From: DATLNF01 sp963765815
GTDB lineage: Bacteria > Actinomycetota > Actinomycetes > BP-191
Assembly (NCBI GenBank): GCA_963765815.1
Contig: CAVXXT010000007.1
Span: 62,001 to 126,000, forward strand
Direction: 5' to 3'
DNA: 64,000 nucleotides
Within the stretch, counting starts at the first letter, position 1. Every line of letters starts with the position of its first letter. Positions 17,984 to 25,884 of the stretch are shown here, one piece after another. The notes below the pieces were generated by a model. That model did no database searches and was not told the origin of the DNA. It saw only the letters and a program-made list of their open reading frames with translations. Both the position numbers and the translations under genes were made by a program.

Positions 17984-18976
17984 TTACGTCGCGGTCTCGT
18001 CGGACTCGCGGTGCTCGGCCGGCTGCTCGGGTGCGGGCTGCGCGAGGTCGTGGACCGTATCGGTCGCGACCCGCTCGGTCTCCGGCTTGGGCGTCGCGGC
18101 CGGCGGGCTCTCGGGCTGCAGCGGGTCGAGAGCCGGGTCGTCGGAGACGGTCTCCGGCAGGGGAACCGTCTCGACGTAGTCGGGCGTCGCTGCCTCGAGG
18201 ACCGGGTCGGGCTCGGCGGCGGGAGCGGCCGAGGGAGGCTCCGCCGGCGCGAACAGCGCCGGCTCCGCGGGTAGCGCGAACTGCTCGGTCGCTGTCTCGT
18301 CGGCGATCGCGGGTGTCGCGGGAGCCGGCTCCGGGTCAGGCGCGAGCGGCGTCCACGCGCTCGGCGACGGGGTGGGCGCGGCAACCGGGGTCGTCGCGAA
18401 GGATGCCGGCGCTGCCGGCTCGGTCACCTGCGGCGCCGGCTCGGGCGCGGTCGGCTCGGGCTCGGGCGCGGTCGGCTCGGGTTCGGGTGCCGCGGCGTGG
18501 AAGGGGTCGGGCGTGGCGGCGACCACCGCGGCGGCGGCCTCGGCGGCCGGGCCAGGCGTGGGCGCGACGGAGGTTGGCACGTCGTCGGTCACCCGAGGGC
18601 GCTCGGCCTCCTGGGGCAGGCGCGTCTCGACCGGCGGGCGGAACGGCTCGGGCTGCGTGCCGGCGATCGACGTACGGCCGGATCGGCTGCGCTCGTCGAC
18701 CTCGCGGGCGAGCTCGGTGATCCGGTCGTCCCGCTCCCGGATCTCGGTCGCGAGCCGGTCGAGCACGTCGTCGACGTCCTGCATGCGGTAGCCGCGGAAG
18801 GCCAGGCCGAAGCGCAGGGCCTCGATGTCCGCGGGCGCGAGGGCCCGGTCGTCGGGCAGGGCGACCTCGAGGCCGTCGGGCGACACGTCGGCGAACCCGC
18901 GGTCGCCGGACGTGGCGAGGAGGGCGACCCCGGCGACGATGGCGACCACCGCGATGACGCCGAGCACGAGTGACAC
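17984..18976 (-). CDS. Membrane protein with DivIVA-like motif and Pro/Glu-rich tail
   Basis: The GTG at 18976 with GGGAGGT upstream gives 330 residues. A transmembrane helix at the very N-terminus (VSLVLGVIAVVAIVAGVAL) is followed by a short DivIVA-type segment (LRFGLAFRGYRMQDVDDVLD) and a coiled-coil stretch, then a long disordered Pro/Ala/Glu/Thr region with APEPEPT repeats. DivIVA proteins organise polar or septal growth; the same small DivIVA-domain family (Rv1209-like) sits next to folP2 in M. tuberculosis. It is divergent from folP2. Confidence 0.8.
   Translation of the reverse strand: MSLVLGVIAVVAIVAGVALLATSGDRGFADVSPDGLEVALPDDRALAPADIEALRFGLAFRGYRMQDVDDVLDRLATEIRERDDRITELAREVDERSRSGRTSIAGTQPEPFRPPVETRLPQEAERPRVTDDVPTSVAPTPGPAAEAAAAVVAATPDPFHAAAPEPEPTAPEPEPTAPEPAPQVTEPAAPASFATTPVAAPTPSPSAWTPLAPDPEPAPATPAIADETATEQFALPAEPALFAPAEPPSAAPAAEPDPVLEAATPDYVETVPLPETVSDDPALDPLQPESPPAATPKPETERVATDTVHDLAQPAPEQPAEHRESDETAT
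18440..18481. repeat. 21-base tandem repeat in the DivIVA-like gene
   Basis: Two perfect copies of a 21-base unit (18440-18460 and 18461-18481), beginning CTCGGGCGCGG, encode the APEPEPT heptapeptide repeats in the disordered tail. Confidence 0.75.
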
Positions 18977-19058
18977 GATGGACCTCCCGGGACTCACCTG
19001 GTGACCGCCTGGGCAGCATGGTTTCACGGCAGGCACCGCGGACGCGGGAAGGGGATCG

Positions 19059-19922
19059 ATGGACCTGCGGCTCGGACGGCGCGTGTTCCCGGCCGACGCG
19101 TTCGTGGTGATGGCGATCGTCAACCGGACGCCGGACTCGTTCTACGACCGAGGGGCGACGTACGACCTCGACGCGGCGGTCGAGCGGGCCGACCTGGCCG
19201 TCGCCGAGGGCGCGGACATCATCGACATCGGCGGGGTAAAGGCCGGCCCCGGGGACCCGGTCGACGCCGCCGCCGAGATCGCGCGCACCGTCGACCTCGT
19301 CGCCGCCGTACGCGAGCGGCACCCGGACATCGTCATCAGCATCGACACCTGGCGCGCCGAGGTCGCCGACGCGGCGTGCGCGGCCGGCGCCGACCTGGTC
19401 AACGACGCCTGGGGCGGGGTCGACCCCGAGATCGCCTCCGTCGCGGCGTCGCACGGCGCCGGGCTGGTCTGCACGCACACGGGCGGCGCGACCCCGCGCA
19501 CCCGGCCGCACCGGGTCGAGTACGACGACGTCGCCGCCGACGTGATCACCCGCATCACCGCGCTGGCGGGCGCAGCCGTCGGCGCCGGCGTCGCGCGCGA
19601 GTCGGTGCTGATCGACCCGGGGCACGACTTCGGCAAGAGCACGCGGCACTCGCTGGAGGCGACCCGTCGTACGGCGGAGCTGGTCGCGACCGGGTGGCCG
19701 GTGCTGGTCGCGCTGTCGCACAAGGACTTCGTCGGGGAGTCGCTCGACGTCACCCTCGACGAGCGGCTGGAAGGCACGCTCGCCGCGACCTCGATCTCAC
19801 GATGGCTCGGCGCGCGCGTCTTCCGGGCGCATGACGTCGTGCCGACCGTGCGCACGCTGCGGATGGTCGACGCGATCCGCGGCGTAACGCCCCCGGCAGT
19901 CGCGCGGCGAGGGCTCGCGTGA
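19059..19922 (+). CDS. folP2: Dihydropteroate synthase-like protein, FolP2 type
   Basis: The 287-residue protein has the dihydropteroate synthase fold with MAIVNRTPDSFYDRGATY, IIDIGGVKAGPG, ISIDTWRAEVA and LIDPGHDFGK. These match the FolP2 paralog of mycobacteria (NRTPDSFYD, VGGVKAGPG) rather than canonical FolP. FolP2 has been reported not to act as a genuine dihydropteroate synthase in mycobacteria, so the reaction here is uncertain. The neighbours (DivIVA-like, DUF3117, LOG family) agree with the mycobacterial folP2 locus. It overlaps the next gene by four bases. Confidence 0.88.
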   Translation: MDLRLGRRVFPADAFVVMAIVNRTPDSFYDRGATYDLDAAVERADLAVAEGADIIDIGGVKAGPGDPVDAAAEIARTVDLVAAVRERHPDIVISIDTWRAEVADAACAAGADLVNDAWGGVDPEIASVAASHGAGLVCTHTGGATPRTRPHRVEYDDVAADVITRITALAGAAVGAGVARESVLIDPGHDFGKSTRHSLEATRRTAELVATGWPVLVALSHKDFVGESLDVTLDERLEGTLAATSISRWLGARVFRAHDVVPTVRTLRMVDAIRGVTPPAVARRGLA

Positions 19923-20275
19923 GCGCCGAGCCGGTGGTGACGGTGACTCCCGCCGCGGCCGACCGCGCGACGGCGCTGCTGGCGCGCAGCGGATGCTCCG
20001 ACGGCGGGCTGCGCGTCCGGGTGCAGTCGTCGGGGTGCGACGGGTTCGTCGCGGTGCTCGACCTGGCCACGTCACCGGAGCCCGGCGAGCTGACGGTCGA
20101 GTCGGGAGGCGTGCGGATGTACGTCGACGTACCCTCGATGCTCGCGCTGCCCGGCGCGACCCTGGACCACCGGACGACGGCGCACGGCTCGGAGTTCGTG
20201 TGGTCGCACCCGGGGTCGACCGGCGCGTGCGCCTGCTCCGAGCCGCACACCCACGACGTACCCGAGGACTCCTGA
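19919..20275 (+). CDS. IscA/HesB-like iron-sulfur protein
   Basis: A 118-residue protein resembling A-type iron-sulfur carriers: GGLRVRVQSSGCDGFVAVLD supplies the first cysteine and ACACSEPHTHD near the C-terminus supplies the paired cysteines. A-type proteins deliver clusters to apo-enzymes. The GTG start overlaps the folP2 stop codon and the gene is followed after one base by a [2Fe-2S] ferredoxin, so the trio is one operon. The match is by motif only and the family is divergent. Confidence 0.65.
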   Translation: MSAEPVVTVTPAAADRATALLARSGCSDGGLRVRVQSSGCDGFVAVLDLATSPEPGELTVESGGVRMYVDVPSMLALPGATLDHRTTAHGSEFVWSHPGSTGACACSEPHTHDVPEDS

Positions 20276-20276
20276 C

Positions 20277-20612
20277 ATGGCGATGCCCGAGCGCTTCCTC
20301 TTCGTCTGCATCAACGAGCGCGACGCCGGCCACCCCCGCGGGTCGTGCTTCCAGCGCGGCGCGGCGGACGTGTTCAACGAGCTGCGCGAGGCGCAGGGCC
20401 GGCACGACCTGGTCAACATCAAGGTCGTGTACGGCGGCTGCATGGAGGCCTGCACGTCCGGACCCGTGGTCGCCGTGATGCCGGACAACGTCTGGTACGG
20501 CGGCGTGACCGTCGACGACTGCGACGCGATCATCACCGAGCACTGCATGAAGGGTCAGCCGGTGGCGATGCTGGCGCTGACTCCTGAGGAGTTCATCGGG
20601 CCCGACTATTGA
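20277..20612 (+). CDS. Thioredoxin-like [2Fe-2S] ferredoxin
   Basis: A 111-residue protein with cluster ligands Cys11, Cys24 (C-x12-C) and Cys55, Cys59 (YGGCMEACTSGP, C-x3-C). This is the arrangement of thioredoxin-fold [2Fe-2S] ferredoxins that shuttle electrons. It is preceded by an IscA-like gene and folP2 in one operon. The partner enzyme is not evident; the FrhB-like gene lies downstream after two other genes. Confidence 0.88.
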   Translation: MAMPERFLFVCINERDAGHPRGSCFQRGAADVFNELREAQGRHDLVNIKVVYGGCMEACTSGPVVAVMPDNVWYGGVTVDDCDAIITEHCMKGQPVAMLALTPEEFIGPDY

Positions 20613-20681
20613 GTCTTGTCCGGCTCTTACCTTGCTGGTCGACGATGGCGTCACTCGCGCCGCACCGCCCGGAGGACTGCC

Positions 20682-21272
20682 GTGAACGACACCACCCGTC
20701 TCGTCGGCCGCATCGCGGCCTGGACGACGGCCGCGCTGCTCGGCGCCGGACTGCTCAGCGGCTACGCACTGGCGCAGCCGGAGACCCGACCCGCCGCTCA
20801 GCCCCAGGCGCAGGAGTCGGCGGAGGCCAGTGCGACCCCGCGGCCGAGCCGGTCACCCGGAGCTCGCGCCTCGGAGCGGCCGAAGCCCAAGCCGTCCGAC
20901 GGCCAGCGGCGGCGCAAGCCGGCCCAGGCGCGGATCGGACGACGGGTGCTCCACGGCGAGACCGTGGTGCAGGCGGAGGACGGCACCGTCACCCACGTCG
21001 TGCAGCGCGGCGTGGTGACCGCGATCTCCGGCTCGACGTTCACCGTGCGCAGCAGCGACGGCTTCACGCTGACCTGGACCCGCGACGCGGAGACGAAGGT
21101 GCGCACCGCGCCCAAGGACGAGACGCAGCGACCGCTCGCGGTCGGCGACGACGTCAAGGCCCACGGCGTACGACGCAGCGCGTCGTCGGTGCTCGCTCGG
21201 CAGGTGCGCGTCGTGCCCGAGGGCGCGCAGGACCGGCAGGACGCTCCCGACCGTGAGGGCGAGCCCGCCTAA
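20682..21272 (+). CDS. Exported protein with DUF5666-like domain
   Basis: The 196-residue protein starts at a GTG preceded by GGAGG. An N-terminal hydrophobic segment (IAAWTTAALLGAGLLSGYA) is a signal peptide or anchor, followed by a Pro/Ser/Lys-rich linker and a small beta-barrel domain (RGVVTAISGSTFTVRSSDG; LAVGDDVKAHGV) like DUF5666. The function is unknown. The C-terminal tail is charged and disordered. It converges with the next gene, overlapping by four bases. Confidence 0.75.
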   Translation: MNDTTRLVGRIAAWTTAALLGAGLLSGYALAQPETRPAAQPQAQESAEASATPRPSRSPGARASERPKPKPSDGQRRRKPAQARIGRRVLHGETVVQAEDGTVTHVVQRGVVTAISGSTFTVRSSDGFTLTWTRDAETKVRTAPKDETQRPLAVGDDVKAHGVRRSASSVLARQVRVVPEGAQDRQDAPDREGEPA

Positions 21273-21724
21273 CGGCCCAGCACCACGCCGGTGACGACCA
21301 TCGCGACGAGCAGCGCCGCGCCCCAGTAGATCGACCGCTTCACATGACCGCCGATGTCCGGCGGCACCCACGGCTGCAGCCGACGACCGCATGGGCAGAT
21401 GCCCGGCTCGAACGAGCCGTGCCGCTCGGAGCAGACGAACTTCGGGCGGGTCTTCACGTCGTACCCGCAGCTCGGGCAGTCGCCGACGCGTGACGTCTGC
21501 TGGGTCTCGCACCGGGGGCACCGTCGCGCCGACGCGACCTCGACGCCGAGGAACGCGGCGGTGCCGGCGAAGAGCGCCACGAAGATGACGGCGCTGATCG
21601 CGGTCTGCGCGAGATCGTGGTGCAGCAGCCTGCCGGCCCCGAAGACCAGGGCTGCGGTGGCGGCCGTCGTACCGACCGCCCACCGGATCGCGAGCCGCCG
21701 CCCCTCCGAGGTCTTCTCCGTCAC
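21269..21724 (-). CDS. Membrane protein with zinc-ribbon-like cysteines
   Basis: The 151-residue protein from a GTG start has a basic N-terminus, two hydrophobic segments near residues 14-60, then a double zinc-ribbon-like region (CPRCETQQTSRVGDCPSCGY and CSERHGSFEPGICPCGRR), and a last membrane helix (IYWGAALLVAMVVTGVVLG). The cysteine pairs may bind zinc. No function is known. A TACGCT element lies six bases before the GTG, so the transcript is probably leaderless. Confidence 0.7.
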   Translation of the reverse strand: MTEKTSEGRRLAIRWAVGTTAATAALVFGAGRLLHHDLAQTAISAVIFVALFAGTAAFLGVEVASARRCPRCETQQTSRVGDCPSCGYDVKTRPKFVCSERHGSFEPGICPCGRRLQPWVPPDIGGHVKRSIYWGAALLVAMVVTGVVLGR

Positions 21725-21769
21725 GCTACGAGCGTAGGCGGCGCCGCTAAGGTGCGACTGGGAGGTCAG

Positions 21770-23011
21770 ATGACGGTCGATCACCTCGAGTCCGATTCGC
21801 CGGCGGAGCCGGGCGAGTCGGACGCGAAACCGCAGTGGCACGAGCTCTTCCACGAGGTCGTGCAGACCGGCATCTGCACCGGGTGCGCGGCGTGCGTCAT
21901 GGCGTGTCCGCGCGACGTCCTCGGCTACGACCACGCGACGTCGTACCAGCCCTTCAACGTCGAGGAGACGACGCTCGCCGACAACTGCGTCTTCGGCGAG
22001 AAGGGCTGTGACATCTGCACCCGCGCGTGCCCGCGCTTCCGCGACTGGGAGGTCGCGTCGGACGTCGCCCTCTTCGGGCGCGAGCGACACGCCGACGAGC
22101 CGATCGGGATCTACGAGAACCTGCTGCTGGTCCGGGCCGTCGACCCCGCCGTGCATGCCGCGGGGCAGGACGGCGGGCTGGTCTCCGCGCTGCTGATCTG
22201 GGGGCTCGAGACCGGGCTGATCGACGGGGCGCTGGTGTCCGACGCCTCACCGGAGCGCACGCTCGACGCCGTACCGGCGGTCGTGACCGATCGCGAGGGC
22301 GTGCTTCGGACGGCCGGGTCGCGCTACACCTACTCGGCCAACCCGCTGGCGATGAAGCAGGCCGAGGAGCTCAAGCTGAAGTCGCTGGCGCTGGTCGGCA
22401 TGAGCTGCCAGGCGTCGATCAACGGCACGGTCAACGCGCGTGGGCTGAACAAGTACGCCAACCGCATCGCGATCACGATCGGGCTGCTCTGCTCCAAGAC
22501 GTTCACCTACGACGGCATGTACGCCGACGCGCTGGTGAACGAGCACCAGATCCCGCTGGAGTCCATCAACAAGGTGAACATCAAGGGCAAGTTCATCGTG
22601 TGGCACGGCGAGCCCGGGACCGGGCCGGACGGGCTGGGCAACCGGGTCGACATCCCGCTGAAGTCGACGCACGTGCACACCCGGCCGGGCTGCATCACCT
22701 GTCCCGACTTCGCCGCCGAGCACGCCGACATCTCGACCGGCGGTCTCGGGCAGGGTGACGGGTGGACGCTCACCGTCGTACGCACCAAGCGCGGTGTCGA
22801 CTGGATGCACGGGCTGGCCGAGGCCGGGCTGATCGAGACCCGCCCGGCCTCGGAGGACCCGGCCGCGGTGAACCTGATGAACAAGCTCGCGCTGAACTCC
22901 CGCAAGCGATGGCCGGCCGAGCGGCTGGCGCTGGATCGCGCGGCAGCCAAGCCCGGCCGCGCCGTACTCCCGCCTCTGCTGCCGATCCCGGTCGTCCCCC
23001 CTCGCCCCTAG
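21770..23011 (+). CDS. FrhB/FdhB-like coenzyme F420 hydrogenase/dehydrogenase beta-subunit family
   Basis: A 413-residue protein with an N-terminal ferredoxin domain (CTGCAACVMACPRDV, then CDICTRACPRF) and the FrhB_FdhB N- and C-terminal domains (QDGGLVSALLIWGLE; CITCPDFAAEHADISTGG). This family transfers electrons between iron-sulfur proteins and a flavin/F420. In actinobacteria it often stands alone. The ATG at 21770 has GGGAGG upstream. The TAG stop codon lies in a CCTAGC that was duplicated when an IS481-type element inserted immediately after it, so the protein is intact. Confidence 0.85.
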   Translation: MTVDHLESDSPAEPGESDAKPQWHELFHEVVQTGICTGCAACVMACPRDVLGYDHATSYQPFNVEETTLADNCVFGEKGCDICTRACPRFRDWEVASDVALFGRERHADEPIGIYENLLLVRAVDPAVHAAGQDGGLVSALLIWGLETGLIDGALVSDASPERTLDAVPAVVTDREGVLRTAGSRYTYSANPLAMKQAEELKLKSLALVGMSCQASINGTVNARGLNKYANRIAITIGLLCSKTFTYDGMYADALVNEHQIPLESINKVNIKGKFIVWHGEPGTGPDGLGNRVDIPLKSTHVHTRPGCITCPDFAAEHADISTGGLGQGDGWTLTVVRTKRGVDWMHGLAEAGLIETRPASEDPAAVNLMNKLALNSRKRWPAERLALDRAAAKPGRAVLPPLLPIPVVPPRP

Positions 23012-23979
23012 CTGTACTGACCGGACAGGTTGTTGACGCGGTCGATCGGCGCGAGCCCGCCGAGTGATGTGTGGGCTCGGTGATGGTTGTAGGTGTGCAG
23101 CCACTTGTCGAGGGCTGCGGCCCGTCGGGCGCTTGAGGTGTAGACGCGGACGTAGGCCCACTCCTCGAGCAGGGTGCGGTTGAAGCGTTCGACCTTGCCG
23201 TTGACCTGGGGCCGGTAGGCCGGGATGAGGACGTGCCGGGCGCCGAGTTCGGCTAGGGCTGCCTGGAAGTCGTTCGAGCGGCGGTAGTTCAGCGCGTTGT
23301 CGGTCATTACCTCTTCGATAGCGATGCCGACGCGGGCGAAGTCCGCCGCTGCGCGGCGCAGGAAGCCGGCGCAGGAAGGTCCGGTCTCGTCGGCGAGGGT
23401 TTCGGAGTAGGCGTAGCGGCTGCGGTCGTCGACGGCGGAGTGGACGTAGTCGTAGCCGATGCGCTGCTTCTTGGAGTGGGCCTTGCGGCGGCCGAGTTCG
23501 CTGTCGCGGCCGTGGGCGCGCCACCCACCGCCAGTGCGGATCTTGCCGAGCTTCTTCACGTCGACATGCACCAGCTCGCCCGGCCGGGCGCGCTCATACC
23601 GACGGATCACCCGCCCGGTGGGACGGTCCATCCATGCCAGCCGGTTCAGCCGCAGCCGGCACAGCACCTGGTAGACCGTCGAGGACGCCAGGCCGAGCCG
23701 GAACCCGATCCGCACCGGGCCGAGCTTCTCGCTCCGGCGAAGCCGCTCCACCCGGGCCTCGAGCCGCGTCGAGACCATCCGCGGCGAGCGGTGCGGGCGG
23801 CTCGACCGGTCCTGCAGCCCGTCGACGCCGTCGAGCAGATACCGCTGCCACCACTTCGTCGCGGTCGCACGAGACACGCCCATCTCGTGCGCGACGTGGG
23901 CGATCGGCCGGCCATCGCAGATCCGCTCGCACATCGTGAGCCGACCCGCCGGGGTCAAACGGGCATTACGGTGAGCCAT
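23008..23979 (-). CDS. IS481-family transposase
   Basis: A 323-residue DDE transposase. An N-terminal helix-turn-helix (HVAHEMGVSRATATKWWQRY) precedes a linker and the catalytic rve domain with Asp140 (LVHVDVKK), Asp227 (VMTDNALNY) and Glu264 (NGKVERFNRTL). All three are present, so it is potentially active. The last codon and the stop TAG (23010-23008) lie at and beyond the IS end: the stop is supplied by the duplicated CCTAGC target rather than by the element. The start is the ATG at 23979. Confidence 0.95.
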   Translation of the reverse strand: MAHRNARLTPAGRLTMCERICDGRPIAHVAHEMGVSRATATKWWQRYLLDGVDGLQDRSSRPHRSPRMVSTRLEARVERLRRSEKLGPVRIGFRLGLASSTVYQVLCRLRLNRLAWMDRPTGRVIRRYERARPGELVHVDVKKLGKIRTGGGWRAHGRDSELGRRKAHSKKQRIGYDYVHSAVDDRSRYAYSETLADETGPSCAGFLRRAAADFARVGIAIEEVMTDNALNYRRSNDFQAALAELGARHVLIPAYRPQVNGKVERFNRTLLEEWAYVRVYTSSARRAAALDKWLHTYNHHRAHTSLGGLAPIDRVNNLSGQYS

Positions 23980-24069
23980 GTGAGCCTCCTGGGCTGAAGC
24001 GGGGTGTCTAGACAGCCCTCACTTCGCCCGGAGGCTCACTTCATGTCAACAACGTCTGTGGTCAGTACA
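23013..24069 (-). mobile_element. IS481-family insertion sequence with CCTAGC target duplication
   Basis: A 1057-base element. The left end begins TGTACTGACCGGACAGGTTG and the right end, read inward on the other strand, begins TGTACTGACCACAGACGTTG; both continue to GTTGTTGAC, giving imperfect terminal inverted repeats of about 25 bases. Both flanks carry CCTAGC (23007-23012 and 24070-24075), a six-base duplication of the NCTAGN type known for IS481. One complete transposase gene is inside. The element sits between the stop of an FrhB-like gene and the edge of an inverted-repeat cassette. Confidence 0.95.
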
Positions 24070-24085
24070 CCTAGCCCCCGCCCCC

Positions 24086-24138
24086 CGAACCGTGTCCGGA
24101 TCTGTGACAGATCCGTGCTCGGGCCACTCCATAGTTCG
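24086..24138. repeat. Left 53-base inverted repeat of the AbiEi-like cassette
   Basis: This sequence (starting CGAACCGTGTCCGGATCTG and ending CACTCCATAGTTCG) is matched in inverse orientation by 25198-25250 with 47 of 53 bases identical. It lies 17 bases inside the CCTAGC of the IS target. An internal palindrome GGATCTGT-G-ACAGATCC is also present in this arm but not in the other. Confidence 0.85.
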
Positions 24139-24208
24139 CGGTTGGGCCTGGTCCACAGATCGCTCGTCGGGTCGACACAGTGCGGCGCAGTCCGGCGACC
24201 CTCGAGGG

Positions 24209-25195
24209 ATGACCGAACGCGCCTTCCCGAAAGCCCTTGCGGCGACGTCTCGTACGCAGAGCGGCACCATCTCGATCGACGAAGCCCGCAGCGCCCGGGC
24301 TGACCGGCGCGCGCTCTACCGTCTGGCCGACTCCGGGGTTCTCGAGAATCGCGGGCACGGCGTGCTCGTCCTGACCGGCGCTCCGCGCGACGCATTGCAG
24401 CGGGCGTGGGCCGCCGTGCTCTCGGTCGGGCAGCCGTGCGCATTGCGGGCTGAATGGGCGCTGTGGGCGCGCAACCTGATCCCGGCGGTGCCTGGCTGCC
24501 CACCGCAGATCGGCGTGCCCGCGGACCGCAAGCTGGTACGGCGAAGCGACGTCGACCTGCAGCGGATCACGTGGTGGGACTCGCAGGCACGTGTCGACGA
24601 GCTGGCGAGCCTCGGAGGGCTACCCGTGCTCTCGCCGGTCGACAGCCTCGTCACCGCAGCGGCATTCGTGAGTGACGGGCTGCTGCTCGCGGCGGTCCAA
24701 GAGGCCGTGTACCGCGACCAGCTGCGCCACTCCGACTTGATTGGTCGTCGACGTCGCGGGCTGCCGGGCTCGCCGAGGATCGGGCGCGTCGCCGCGACGT
24801 ACCTGCTTGGGCATGACTCCGCCTTCGAGGTGACGAGCTACGCCGTGCTCACCGCGGGCGACTCAGCCGGGATGCACTGCAACGTCGTCCTCGTCGATCC
24901 CGAAGGACGACGCCTCGGCCCGGTCGACGGCTTCCACGAGGACGGCGCCGCCTACGAGATCGACGGACGGGCCGCGTACTCCGGGCGCAGACGAGAGAAG
25001 CGCGACGAAGCGAAGAGCTCCCTCGCGAAGGAGATGGGAATCCCGCTGCCGAGGTTCCGGGCGGCCGACATCGCGGACCCGGCGTCGGCGCGAGCTCGCT
25101 GGCTCGACGCCCGCGCCGACGCGCGTGCGCGCGGGGTCGGCGCGCGACTCACCATCGAGCACCTACCTGGACGTCGCTGCAGGTGCGGCCTCTAG
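24209..25195 (+). CDS. AbiEi-like winged-helix protein with nuclease-like C-terminus
   Basis: A 328-residue protein. The N-terminal 75 residues look like the AbiEi antitoxin winged-helix domain (TISIDEARSARADRRALYRL; GVLENRGHGVLVL). The C-terminal third has features of a PD-(D/E)XK-like (DUF559/Vsr-type) fold: DGAAYEIDGRAAYS, then RREKRDEAKSS and GIPLPRF. Orphan genes of this type are common in actinobacteria and have no proven role. No AbiEii toxin gene lies beside it. It is the only gene between the two 53-base inverted repeats, with the right repeat starting three bases after its stop. The start ATG follows CGAGGG only weakly. Confidence 0.65.
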   Translation: MTERAFPKALAATSRTQSGTISIDEARSARADRRALYRLADSGVLENRGHGVLVLTGAPRDALQRAWAAVLSVGQPCALRAEWALWARNLIPAVPGCPPQIGVPADRKLVRRSDVDLQRITWWDSQARVDELASLGGLPVLSPVDSLVTAAAFVSDGLLLAAVQEAVYRDQLRHSDLIGRRRRGLPGSPRIGRVAATYLLGHDSAFEVTSYAVLTAGDSAGMHCNVVLVDPEGRRLGPVDGFHEDGAAYEIDGRAAYSGRRREKRDEAKSSLAKEMGIPLPRFRAADIADPASARARWLDARADARARGVGARLTIEHLPGRRCRCGL

Positions 25196-25197
25196 CC

Positions 25198-25250
25198 CGA
25201 ACTATGGAGTGGGCTGAGCACGCGACTGTCACAAATCCGGACACGGTTCG
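25198..25250. repeat. Right 53-base inverted repeat of the AbiEi-like cassette
   Basis: Inverse copy of 24086-24138 with six mismatches. Outside it lies a G-rich tract and then TTAGG, mirroring the CCTAGCCCCC outside the left repeat. Confidence 0.85.
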
Positions 25251-25285
25251 GGGGCGGGGGGCGGGGGGCGGGGGGGGGCGGGGGG
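25250..25285. repeat. G-rich tract with several runs of 4-9 G
   Basis: Thirty-six bases of only G and C on the plus strand with at least five G runs, directly downstream of the LOG-family gene stop codon and adjoining the inverted repeat. It could form a G-quadruplex, and is also a likely site of assembly error. Confidence 0.6.
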
Positions 25286-25876
25286 TTAGGAGGGGTCGGC
25301 TTCCAGGAGCTCGGCGGCCGTGGGGGACGCTGCGTGGCCGGAGCCCTCGGCGAGGTCGACGGCGTCGACGGCGTTACGGCACCACGAGAGAGCGTTGTTG
25401 ATGGTCGGGCGGGCGAAGCCGCGCTCGATCAGCTGGGCGATCTGCGCGCGCAGCGGCGCGAAGGCGTCGTCGGGGTCGCAGACCACGACCGGCTTGTCGT
25501 GCATCGACAGCGTCCGCGCGGTCCACACCTCGAGCAGCTCCTCGAGGGTGCCGATCCCACCGGGCAGCGTGATGAACGCGTCGCTGCGCGCGTCCATCTC
25601 GCCCTTGCGCTCGCGCATCGTGTCGACGACGACCAGCTCGTCGGCGTCGTGGTCGGCGATCTCCAGGTCGAGGATCGCGCGCGGGATGACGCCGGTCGTG
25701 CGCGCTCCCCCGGCGCGCGCGGCCCGCGCGACCGCGCCCATCAGCGACACCGACCCGCCGCCCGTCACCAGGGCGTGCCCGCGCCGCGCGATCTCACTGC
25801 CCACCTCGGCCGCGAGCTCGACGTACCGGCGAGGTACGTCGGCGCCGGACGCGCAGAAGACGCAGATGGTGAGCAA
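25286..25876 (-). CDS. LOG-family protein (TIGR00730-type), first of two
   Basis: A 196-residue protein with the lysine-decarboxylase-like Rossmann fold of cytokinin-activating LOG enzymes: GGGSVSLMG and the active-site motif PGGIGTLEELLEVWT. LOG proteins hydrolyse ribosyl groups from nucleoside monophosphates; the bacterial substrate is often unknown. The start is probably TTG at 25876, nine bases after the stop of the upstream LOG gene, with GAGG six bases upstream; there is no ATG or GTG nearby. It closes the dap operon. Confidence 0.85.
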   Translation of the reverse strand: MLTICVFCASGADVPRRYVELAAEVGSEIARRGHALVTGGGSVSLMGAVARAARAGGARTTGVIPRAILDLEIADHDADELVVVDTMRERKGEMDARSDAFITLPGGIGTLEELLEVWTARTLSMHDKPVVVCDPDDAFAPLRAQIAQLIERGFARPTINNALSWCRNAVDAVDLAEGSGHAASPTAAELLEADPS

Positions 25877-25884
25877 GACGGGCC

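Noticed and set aside
18440..18481. A short CRISPR-like repeat
   Set aside because: The two 21-base units are adjacent without spacers and encode a repeated peptide in a disordered tail.
24209..25195. A complete AbiE toxin-antitoxin system
   Set aside because: Only the AbiEi-like part is present; no AbiEii nucleotidyltransferase gene lies next to it, and the C-terminus is nuclease-like instead.
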